In this document: positions 31,072 through 37,982 of the stretch, piece after piece
Layout: each line of letters opens with the position of its first letter
Numbering within the stretch: the first letter of the stretch is position 1
Position numbers and translations under genes: made by a program
NCBI GenBank assembly: GCA_014763765.1
Contig: JACXUT010000009.1
Location: 1 to 37,982, forward strand
Length of the DNA stretch: 37,982 bases
Source: Micrococcales bacterium
GTDB lineage: Bacteria > Actinomycetota > Actinomycetes > Actinomycetales > Cellulomonadaceae
Reading direction: 5' to 3'
The notes under the pieces: model-generated
The model's input: only the letters and a program-made list of their open reading frames with translations
What the model was told of the DNA's origin: nothing
The model's database searches: none

Positions 31072-31707
31072 GTGGGACCAGGACACCCGCCCCCGAGGGC
31101 AATCGCCAAGACCACCGACGCGCAAGGAACTCGCTGCGCGAATCCGTCGTGCGACGAACGCGTCGGCACCGACCGCGGTCCCAGCGCTCTGTACTGCTCG
31201 TCGGCGTGTAGCGCTCGTGCTCGCGCGGTCCGGTACCGAGCCACACCCGCCGGTGCCGCCCGCGCCTCGCAGTACCGGCGCGCCCGGCGCGCCCAGGAGC
31301 GGGAACGGGCCGCGGGTCGACGAGCCGCCACCGCGGCGGCCGCGCAGGCCGAGCGCCTGGAGAGGGTACGGGCCTCGATCGGCGAGCAGCTGCCCCGCAC
31401 CGCCAGCCAGATCGAGGCGGTGCGGCGGCACATCGCCGACCTGACCGCGCAGCTGGAACGGGCGACCGACGAACGGGACGCCGCGCGCGGTGACGCTCGC
31501 CAGCTCGCGCGCCTGGCCCGGCACCTGTTCCTGACCACGGGCGCGCCCGGGTTCGATCGGGCCGGGATACAAGCGCTGTTCGCGGCCTATCTGACCGCGG
31601 CCGACCGGCGCCAGGTGCCCGCCGTGTACGCCGAGGTCGACCTCGCCGCCCTCGGCGGCGCCGAGCCCGGCCCGGGTGCCGACGGAGGTGAGCGCCCGTG
31701 GCGATGA
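31072..31707 (+). CDS. Zinc-finger and coiled-coil protein upstream of relaxase
   Basis: 211 residues from GTG 31072 (start uncertain). The N-terminus has a four-Cys zinc-finger pattern (RCANPSCDERV..ALYCSSACSARARAVRYR). This resembles the small CxxxxC..YCSxxCRxRA fingers found in DNA-binding proteins of actinobacterial plasmids and phages. Then come an Arg/Ala-rich basic helix, a coiled coil (RTASQIEAVRRHIADLTAQLERATDERDAA) and a compact helical end (FDRAGIQALFAAYLTAADRR). The stop overlaps the relaxase gene by 10 bp, so the two are translationally coupled. Such a DNA-binding partner directly before a MobF relaxase is a good candidate for an accessory relaxosome protein, by inference. Confidence 0.7.
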   Translation: MGPGHPPPRAIAKTTDAQGTRCANPSCDERVGTDRGPSALYCSSACSARARAVRYRATPAGAARASQYRRARRAQERERAAGRRAATAAAAQAERLERVRASIGEQLPRTASQIEAVRRHIADLTAQLERATDERDAARGDARQLARLARHLFLTTGAPGFDRAGIQALFAAYLTAADRRQVPAVYAEVDLAALGGAEPGPGADGGERPWR

Positions 31708-34700
31708 ACATCACCGTGATGCGCTCGGTGTCCTACCTGCTGGACACCTGCCAGAGCGTCGACGGATCGACGAGGGGCCCGGCCGGGTACTACCTGGCTG
31801 ACGGGACCTGGCCAGGGCGCTGGCGCGGGACCGGCCTGGAAGGCCTCGGCCTGAGCGAGGGAGCGCGGGTCGGGCGCGCGGAGGCGGTGGCGCTCTTCCA
31901 CCACTTCGCGCACCCGATCACCGCCGCCGCGCTCGGCCGCACGCCGGCGCCGGGCTCCCAGGTCGTCAACGGGTTTGACCTGACGTTCCGGGTCCCGAAG
32001 TCGGTGTCGCTGGTGTGGGCGGCCGCCGACGACCAGACCCGCCAGGCGATCTGGGACGTGCACGGCGAGGCCGTGGGGATGGCCCTGGACTGGATCGAGC
32101 GGGACGTGCTGCGCACCCGCTCCGGGCGCGACGGGGTGGCCGTGGAGGCAACGCGGGGGCTCGTGGCCGCCGCGTTCGACCACTTTGAGTCCCGCGACGG
32201 CGACCCACATCTGCACACGCACGTCGCGGTGGCGAACCGGGTGCAGCGCGCCCGCGACGGCGCCTGGCGCACGATCGACGGTCGCGCGCTGATGCAGGCG
32301 GGGGTCGCCGCGTCCGAGCTGCACGAGAACCTGCTGCTGGACCTGCTGCACGAACGCCTCGGGATGACGTTCGCCGAACGACCCCGGCCCGGGATCTCCT
32401 CGCGGGCCGTGGTCGCCGACGTCGTGGGCGTCGACCCGGCCCTGATCGAGGCGTTCAGCTCCCGGGACCGGGCGGTCTCGAAGCGGCTCTCGGAGCTGAG
32501 CGCCCAGTGGTCGGCCGAGCACGGCGGCGCGAGTCCGCCGCGCAAGGTCGTGGACTCCCTCAAGCGCACCGCGTGGGCCAGCACCCGCAAGGCCAAGAAG
32601 CAGTCCCCGGACTCCCTGGCCACCCTCACCCGGCGCTGGCGCAGCGAGCTCGCCGACCACGGGACCGACCCGGGCGACCTGGTCGCCGCCGCGATCGGGC
32701 ACCCGGTGCACCAGGTCGCGGTCGAGCGGATCGCCACCGACGAGGCCGTGCTGCGGGACCTGGCGCGGCTGGTCCTGGCCGAGCGCGCCAGCGACTACAC
32801 CGGCAAGGTCGCCCCGGCCGACGTCGACGACGCCGACGTCGACGCCTATCTCGCGGACCTCGCCTCCGACGCGACGACCTTGGGCGCCGCCCTCGGCGCG
32901 CACGTCACCGGCGACCTGGCCGCCGTGGTCCACGACGACCTGTCCGCCCGGTCCGCGACCTGGACCCGCGCCGGCGCAGAAGCGGCCGCCGACCGGCTCA
33001 CCCGCCTGCTACGCACCGCCCCCGCCCAGCGCGAACGGCTCCGCGGGGCGATCGCGGACGCCGCCCTGGCGATGTGCGTGCCGCTGACCACAACCAGGTA
33101 CCGGGCTCCCGCTCGAGCGACCCTCTCGGTCGCCGTCGCCGGAGAGTCGGTGTTCGACTCCCGCAGCCGCGCGGTGTTCACCTCCCGGCGGGTGCTGGAC
33201 GCCGAGGCCCGGCTGCAGCACGCCGCTACGACCGACCTACCCACCGCCGAGTCCGGTGCGCTGCCGCGCGCCGAGTTGCACGAGCACCTGGCGGCCCACG
33301 TCGCCAACAGGGGCCGTCCGCTCGCGCCGGACCAGGCGGCCGCCGTCGAGCACCTGGCCTGCAGCCCACATCGCCTCACGGCGGTCGTCGGGCCGGCAGG
33401 GACCGGCAAGACCACGTCGCTACGCGCCCTGAGCAGCGCCTGGACCACCGAGCACGGACCTGGGAACGTGCTGGCCCTCGCGCCCTCGGCGCGGGCGGCC
33501 AGCGTGCTCCGCCGTGAGCTCTCCGGCGTCGACGCGACCACCCTCGCGGGGTTCATCGCCGCCAACACCGCCCCCGCCAAGGCCCGCCGCACCGCGTGGA
33601 TCGCCCGGTGCGCCGCAGCGCATGCCCAAGCGCGCACCCGCACCGGGCGATCGCGCGCTGCCCACCGCCTCGCCCAGGCGATCGCGGACGACGCCTCGGT
33701 GACGATCCGGCCCGGCACCCTGGTGATCGTCGACGAGGCCGCGATGGCCACGACCGCCGACCTCGACCTGGTCCTGGCCGAGGTTGACGCCGCCGGCGCG
33801 CGCATGGTCCTGGTCGGTGACCCCGGACAGCTCGACGCGGTCGGTGCCGGCGGGGTCCTCGGCCGGCTCGAGCGCACCGGCAACGCCGCGCACCTGACCT
33901 CGATCTTCCGGTTCCACGAACCCTGGCAGGCCGACGCCTCCCGCCGGCTGCACGCCGGCGACGCCACCGTGTTATGGGAGTCCGACCGCGACGACGCCGA
34001 CGAGGACCCCGCCACGACCTACGCCGACGCCGGGTGGGTGCACGACGGCGACGCCGAGACGATGCTCGAGGGCGCCTACCGCGCCACCCAGGCCGCGCTG
34101 GCCGCCGGTCGCGACGCCGTCCTGCTCGTGGCCACCAACGCCGACCTGTCCGACCTGAACACCCGCGCCACCCTCGAGCGCCGCGCGGCCGGACTCGTGG
34201 ACTCCAGCCGCCTGCTGCGGCTTCGTGGAACCGCCGACGCCGGCGTCGGAGACGTCCTGATCGCACGCCGCAACGAAGCCCGCATCACCGACACCGAGGG
34301 ACTGCCCCTGGAGAACGGCGACCTGCTGCGCCTGGTCGCCGTGACCGAGGCCGGCGACGGCGTGTGCCGGCGGGTCACCGGCGCCGGCGAGCACCACGAG
34401 CACGGCGAGCAGATCACCGTGCCGGCCGCCTACCTGCGAGCAGACGCCGAGCTCGGGTACGCGCACACCGCCCACCGAGTCCAAGGGATCACCGTCGACG
34501 AGGCACACCTGGTCATCCCCGACGGCGCGCACATGACCCGCAACCTGGTCTACGTCGCGATGACCCGCGCCCGCGGGCCCAACCACGTCTGGGTCGCCCT
34601 GCCCGACGCCGAGGAGCTGCGCGACGAGCACACCCCGGTGTTCGCGCCCGACGCCGAGGGGCGGATGCGGCCGGTGGAGCACACCGCCGCCACCGTCCTG

Positions 34701-37091
34701 GCCAGGGCGCTGTCCGCCGACACCGCAGCGACCACCGCCCACGAGACCGCCGACGCCGAGCACGAACGCACCACGAGCCTGCGAACCCTCGCCGCCGAGC
34801 ACGAGCACCTGGCCCACCTCGCCGCCGAACCGACCCTCCGGGCGGTCCTGACCGACCTGCACGGCCCGGACTACGCCGAGGCCTACACGAGCAGCGAGGC
34901 GTGGGACGCGCTCGTGGCGAGCTTCACCCGCGCGCACGCCCTGGACCCCGAGCGCACCCGCCGCCTGCTAGCCATCCCGCACCACCGCACCACGCTCCCC
35001 GAACAGGGCGAGCTCGCCCTGTTCGGCAACGCACCACCCCGCGTCCGGCGGACACCAACACCAACACCGCCACCCGCTGCGAGCCCGGACGCGACTCCCG
35101 AAGCTGCGCCCGGACGACAGATGGTCCGACCCCGCCGGGTCGACCCGAACGCCGACGACGCCACCGAACCCGGCGCCGGCGACGCGACCCCGCCCGTGGA
35201 CACCGACGATCCCGCCGCCAGCGACTCACCCGGCTCCCGTGCCGGCGACGCGGCCGCGGATCCCGGCGCCGACGCGCCCGACCCGGCCCGCCTCGCGCAC
35301 TGGACCCTCACCCAGGCGATCGTGCACCCGCACCTGGCGGCGGGCGCCGGCGCCACCTGGATCGGCCAGACACCCCCGGTCCGCAACGGGCCGCCCGACG
35401 TGATCGACATGGCCCAGCAAGCCGAAGAACTGATCGCCCGACGCGTCGAGCACCTGCGCGCCCAGGTCCTCAGCGACGTCCCACCCGCCTGGGTGCACCG
35501 GCTGCCGTCGTGCCCGGACGTCGGGCTCGACCCCGACGCAGCTGCAGCTTGGACCGAGGCCGCCACCGCGGTGGCCACCTACCGCGACACCTTCGACGTC
35601 CAGGGGGCCACGCCGCTCGGGCCCGAACCCGTCAGCGAGCACCAGCGCCGGGCACGTGCGCAGGTCGCAACCCGGCTCGCAGCGCTCACCGACGCCGCGC
35701 CGGCACGTGCGCCGCGCGTGGCGGTGTGGGCTCCGGGCGTCGACCCGGCCGCTGACCCGGCCCGTGACTGGTCCGCCGAGCCGCCCGAGATCAGCGCGCC
35801 GTCCCGCCGCGAGGCGTTCGCGGCCTGCGCTTGGCCGGCCGACTCCTCGGCCGATGAGCCTGAGACCGATGCGGACCCGTTCGTCGACCTCGGCGACGGT
35901 GCCGGCCCCGTGCTCTGGGAGCCCGCCTACACCCTTCCCGCCCCGCGGGCCGACCCGACGACTCAGTCCCGCCCTGCTTCGGTCGACCCGCGCAAGGCCG
36001 ACCGGCTCGCCGCCGTCAACGCGGCCGCCTACGCCTTCTGGACCGACCTCGCCGCCGACTCCTGGGTCCCCGACTACCTCGCAGCCCGCGGCCTCGACGG
36101 CGTGGAACCGGCCTGGGCCCCGGCAGCGTGGACCCAGACCTGCGACCACGTGCGCGCCCGCGGCTTCACCGACGACGACCTCGAGCAGGCCGGCATCGCG
36201 ACCCGCTCCAGCCGAGGCACCCTCATCGACCGGTTCCGCGACCGAGCCGCCGTTCCGATCCACGACGCGGCCGGACGTATCGCGGGCTTCACCGCACGCG
36301 CCAACCCCGCGTGCACCGACCCGGGCGTCCCGAAGTACCTCAACACCCCCTCGACCGGCCTGTTCGACAAGAGCACCCTGCTGGCCGGACTGACCCCCAC
36401 CACCCGGGAAGCTCTGGCTCGCGGTGCCACAGCCGTGATCGTCGAAGGCGCCTTCGACGCAGCCGCCGTCACCACCGCCAGCAACGGCGAGATGATCGGC
36501 GTGGCCCCCTGCGGGACCGCCCTCACCCCCGCCCAGCTCGCCACGCTGGCCGACACCCGCGACGCCGGCCTGAAGGGCCTCGTCATCGGGTTCGACAACG
36601 ACCCCGCCGGCCACGAGGCCGCCGCGCGCACCTGGGACCTACTCAGCCCCGCGACGGCAGCGACTTGCACGCACGCCCGCTGGGACGCAGCCAAGGACCC
36701 GGCCGACCTCGCGGCGCGCGCGGGTACCGGCGCCGTCGTCGCGGCCGTCACCGCCTCCCCCTCCCTGGCCGCGACCATCGTCGAGCGGAACCTGGGCGAC
36801 GTCGACCTCAGCACCGTCGAAGGACGAGTCTGGGCAGCACGCTGCGTCGCCGCATCGATCATCCCCACGCTCGACCAGACGACCATCGACCAAGCCGGTG
36901 CCGCCTTCGCCCGCGCGCTCGTTGACGCAGGCCAGAGCGAGGAAGCCGCTGCCGCGACCTGGCAGATCGCCCATACCGAGGCACTCGTCGCTCACTCCCT
37001 GGCCAGCGACCAAGCGCCCGCGAACCGACACTCGGGACCGCGCGAGGTGGACCATCATCCCGAGCCCGCGCCGGCGCCTCAGATCAGCTAG
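31698..37091 (+). CDS. MobF (TrwC/TraA-like) relaxase-helicase-primase fusion
   Basis: 1797 residues; GTG 31698 has GGAGG nine bases upstream, and ATG 31704 is an alternative. The N-terminal relaxase domain (about 1-300) has a candidate nucleophile Tyr in SVSYLLD, NGFDLTFRVPKSVSLVW and the HUH metal motif H171-L-H173-T-H175. It would nick oriT and remain covalently attached to the strand. The central part (about 540-960) is an RecD/TraI-type superfamily 1 helicase: GPAGTGKTT (from residue 565), VIVDEAAM, GDPGQLDAVGAGG, and HRVQGITVDEAHLVI with VAMTRAR. The C-terminal third, after a Pro/Asp-rich linker, is DnaG-like. It has RFRDRAAVPIHDAAGRIAGFTAR, PKYLNTPSTGLFDK, and a TOPRIM site VIVEGAFD (E1583), GTALT and FDNDPAG (D1633, D1635). 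Joining all three activities would let one transferred protein nick, unwind and prime the DNA. Confidence 0.95.
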   Translation: MAMNITVMRSVSYLLDTCQSVDGSTRGPAGYYLADGTWPGRWRGTGLEGLGLSEGARVGRAEAVALFHHFAHPITAAALGRTPAPGSQVVNGFDLTFRVPKSVSLVWAAADDQTRQAIWDVHGEAVGMALDWIERDVLRTRSGRDGVAVEATRGLVAAAFDHFESRDGDPHLHTHVAVANRVQRARDGAWRTIDGRALMQAGVAASELHENLLLDLLHERLGMTFAERPRPGISSRAVVADVVGVDPALIEAFSSRDRAVSKRLSELSAQWSAEHGGASPPRKVVDSLKRTAWASTRKAKKQSPDSLATLTRRWRSELADHGTDPGDLVAAAIGHPVHQVAVERIATDEAVLRDLARLVLAERASDYTGKVAPADVDDADVDAYLADLASDATTLGAALGAHVTGDLAAVVHDDLSARSATWTRAGAEAAADRLTRLLRTAPAQRERLRGAIADAALAMCVPLTTTRYRAPARATLSVAVAGESVFDSRSRAVFTSRRVLDAEARLQHAATTDLPTAESGALPRAELHEHLAAHVANRGRPLAPDQAAAVEHLACSPHRLTAVVGPAGTGKTTSLRALSSAWTTEHGPGNVLALAPSARAASVLRRELSGVDATTLAGFIAANTAPAKARRTAWIARCAAAHAQARTRTGRSRAAHRLAQAIADDASVTIRPGTLVIVDEAAMATTADLDLVLAEVDAAGARMVLVGDPGQLDAVGAGGVLGRLERTGNAAHLTSIFRFHEPWQADASRRLHAGDATVLWESDRDDADEDPATTYADAGWVHDGDAETMLEGAYRATQAALAAGRDAVLLVATNADLSDLNTRATLERRAAGLVDSSRLLRLRGTADAGVGDVLIARRNEARITDTEGLPLENGDLLRLVAVTEAGDGVCRRVTGAGEHHEHGEQITVPAAYLRADAELGYAHTAHRVQGITVDEAHLVIPDGAHMTRNLVYVAMTRARGPNHVWVALPDAEELRDEHTPVFAPDAEGRMRPVEHTAATVLARALSADTAATTAHETADAEHERTTSLRTLAAEHEHLAHLAAEPTLRAVLTDLHGPDYAEAYTSSEAWDALVASFTRAHALDPERTRRLLAIPHHRTTLPEQGELALFGNAPPRVRRTPTPTPPPAASPDATPEAAPGRQMVRPRRVDPNADDATEPGAGDATPPVDTDDPAASDSPGSRAGDAAADPGADAPDPARLAHWTLTQAIVHPHLAAGAGATWIGQTPPVRNGPPDVIDMAQQAEELIARRVEHLRAQVLSDVPPAWVHRLPSCPDVGLDPDAAAAWTEAATAVATYRDTFDVQGATPLGPEPVSEHQRRARAQVATRLAALTDAAPARAPRVAVWAPGVDPAADPARDWSAEPPEISAPSRREAFAACAWPADSSADEPETDADPFVDLGDGAGPVLWEPAYTLPAPRADPTTQSRPASVDPRKADRLAAVNAAAYAFWTDLAADSWVPDYLAARGLDGVEPAWAPAAWTQTCDHVRARGFTDDDLEQAGIATRSSRGTLIDRFRDRAAVPIHDAAGRIAGFTARANPACTDPGVPKYLNTPSTGLFDKSTLLAGLTPTTREALARGATAVIVEGAFDAAAVTTASNGEMIGVAPCGTALTPAQLATLADTRDAGLKGLVIGFDNDPAGHEAAARTWDLLSPATAATCTHARWDAAKDPADLAARAGTGAVVAAVTASPSLAATIVERNLGDVDLSTVEGRVWAARCVAASIIPTLDQTTIDQAGAAFARALVDAGQSEEAAAATWQIAHTEALVAHSLASDQAPANRHSGPREVDHHPEPAPAPQIS

Positions 37092-37190
37092 GTCCCCGAC
37101 GGGTCGTCCGCTCCCGGCCGACGAACCCAGACCGAGCGCATCTCCTCCGGCAGCGCCTCACGCAGAGGAGTGAGGGCGAGGATGCGCGCC

Positions 37191-37221
37191 TTTATGATCG
37201 ATGGCGGCCGTTTATTATCGA
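37191..37221 (+). promoter_or_regulatory. Leaderless promoter and direct-repeat operator of third arsR
   Basis: TTTATGATCGA (37191-37201) and TTTATTATCGA (37211-37221) are direct repeats 20 bp apart, an unusually AT-rich island in this DNA. TATTAT (37213-37218) within the second copy is a near-perfect -10 box six bases before the ATG, so transcription probably starts at or near the start codon. The repeats are a likely binding site for the ArsR-family product. Confidence 0.6.
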
Positions 37222-37224
37222 CAC

Positions 37225-37617
37225 ATGCAGATCACGGACGAGGTGGAGTGCGTCGCGTCGACGGAGGGGATCGAGCCGGGTGTGGCCCTGTTCCGGTCTC
37301 TGGCCGACCCGGCGCGGTTGGCGATCGTGCGGCGCTTGGCGGCCGGTGAGGCGCGGGTGGCTGAGTTGACCCGCGACCTGGGTCTGGCGCAGTCGACGGT
37401 GTCCTCGCACGTGGCGTGCCTGCGCGACTGCGGGCTGGTCGACGGGCGGATGGAGGGGCGGCGGGTGTACTACTCGCTGGCGCGCCCTGAGCTGCTGGAC
37501 CTGCTGAGCGCGGCGGAGGTGCTGCTGGGAGCGACGGGCAACGCGGTTGCGTTGTGCCCGAATTACGGCGCCGCCGGCTCTCCGGTCGCGACGACCACGA
37601 AGGAGGGTGCGCGATGA
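37225..37617 (+). CDS. ArsR-family metal-sensing repressor
   Basis: 130 residues from ATG 37225; a GTG or ATG further upstream would include the promoter. Winged-helix fold: ALFRSLADPARLAIVRRL, RVAELTRDLGLAQSTVSSHVACLRDCGLV and wing MEGRRVYYSLA. The metal-site Cys pair is C65 and C69 (ACLRDC), with a third Cys at C111 (ALCPNYG), the same plan as CmtR and the other ArsR-family proteins of this window. The stop overlaps the following P-type ATPase (ATGA), so it probably represses that exporter. It is most similar by eye to the regulator before the CDF gene. Confidence 0.9.
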   Translation: MQITDEVECVASTEGIEPGVALFRSLADPARLAIVRRLAAGEARVAELTRDLGLAQSTVSSHVACLRDCGLVDGRMEGRRVYYSLARPELLDLLSAAEVLLGATGNAVALCPNYGAAGSPVATTTKEGAR

Positions 37618-37982
37618 GCGATGCGTGCGGCTGCTCGGACGAGGCCGAGGAGCGCGAGGTCGAGGAGGCCGAGGAGTCGGGCAGCCTGTGGCAGGTCACC
37701 GAGATCCGAGCGGCCGCGCTCGCCGCGCTGGTCCTGGCGGCCGCGTGGTTGGTCTCACGCGCGGACGCCCCGGAGTGGCTGGTCCTGGCCAGCGAGGGCG
37801 CCGCGCTGGTCATCGCGGCCTACACGTTCGTGCCCGGGACCATCCGGCGCCTGCGCCGCGGCAAGATCGGCGTCGGCACCCTCATGACCATCGCGGCCGT
37901 CGGTGCGGTGATCCTCGGTCAGGTCGAGGAAGCGGCGATGCTGGCGATCCTCTACTCGATCTCCGAGGGCCTGGAGGAGTAC
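37614..37982 (+). CDS. P1B-type heavy-metal ATPase, 3' end outside window
   Basis: ATG 37614 overlaps the repressor stop and has AGGAGG eight bases upstream. The frame stays open to the last base (123 residues). The start has a short Cys motif (MSDACGCSDE) and an acidic run instead of a full metal-binding domain. It is followed by two membrane segments and a conserved TFVPGTIRRLRRGKIGVGTLMTIAAVGAVILG region. That region matches, nearly residue for residue, the one in the ATPase at 17022-19064 (TFVPGALRRLRRRRLGVGLLMTIAATGAVVLG). The catalytic half is not in the window, so the CPC/SPC type cannot be read. Confidence 0.88.
   Translation, partial: MSDACGCSDEAEEREVEEAEESGSLWQVTEIRAAALAALVLAAAWLVSRADAPEWLVLASEGAALVIAAYTFVPGTIRRLRRGKIGVGTLMTIAAVGAVILGQVEEAAMLAILYSISEGLEEY

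Noticed and set aside
1-37982. CRISPR array, tRNA, rRNA, integrase, transposase or toxin-antitoxin pair
   Set aside because: No spaced repeat series, tRNA-like cloverleaf, rRNA segment, recombinase motif or recognisable toxin-antitoxin pair was seen in either strand by eye.

Overview
The window is very GC-rich double-stranded bacterial DNA with dense coding, many GTG starts and many 4-bp GTGA/ATGA stop-start overlaps. Three things point to a high-GC actinobacterium: a sortase signal of the LAXTG type, a CmtR-type regulator, and leaderless promoters (TAnnnT box 6-7 nt before the start codon). A member of the Micrococcales (Cellulomonas or Cellulosimicrobium relatives) is my best guess, inferred from style and not from any search. 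A MobF relaxase, HNH nucleases and unknown small helical proteins suggest a conjugative plasmid or an integrative conjugative element. No integrase, replication initiator, type IV coupling protein or oriT could be recognised, so the replicon type is open.

Layout. (1) 1-3.85 kb: unrecognised membrane-anchored proteins, the first cut by the window edge, ending at a strong hairpin. (2) 4.0-8.1 kb: a 1365-residue sortase-anchored surface protein with its own terminator hairpin. (3) 8.25-12.2 kb: mobile-element style genes in one direction: a membrane-tethered HNH protein, a protein ending in an NrdH-like redoxin domain, two unknown helical proteins and a second HNH nuclease. (4) 12.4-16.1 kb: a c-di-AMP (ydaO/yuaA) riboswitch before an NlpC/P60 hydrolase, a CcsB cytochrome c assembly protein and small membrane proteins, then a methyltransferase-like gene. 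(5) 16.2-20.9 kb, minus strand: DsbA-like oxidase, VKOR, CmtR-like Cd/Pb sensor, P1B ATPase, CcdA. (6) 21.0-30.9 kb, plus strand: ArsR-family sensor, CDF metal exporter, ICMT-like methyltransferase, OmpR-type response regulator and histidine kinase, M23 peptidase, TlpA-like lipoprotein thioredoxin, CtaG, CopC, an orphan FliL-like protein, and apolipoprotein N-acyltransferase. (7) 31.1-37.1 kb: a zinc-finger/coiled-coil protein and an 1797-residue relaxase-helicase-primase. (8) 37.2 kb to the end: a third ArsR-family sensor and the start of a second P1B ATPase.

The most notable observation is a family of seven near-identical 18-bp elements, consensus GRTGAAGNTYCGMTGAAG (two TGAAG half-sites 11 bp apart). 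They sit almost only between genes from 12.4 to 29.1 kb: before the riboswitch/NlpC operon, beside the methyltransferase, between dsbA and the second arsR, before the two-component system, before the M23 gene, before fliL and before lnt. Their spacing to candidate -10 boxes is nearly constant (38-39 nt in one orientation, 31-32 nt in the other). I infer that they are operators for the response regulator encoded in the same region. That would make regions 4-6 one envelope-quality-control regulon covering disulfide formation and reduction, lipoprotein maturation, wall hydrolases, copper delivery and soft-metal export, carried next to conjugation genes.
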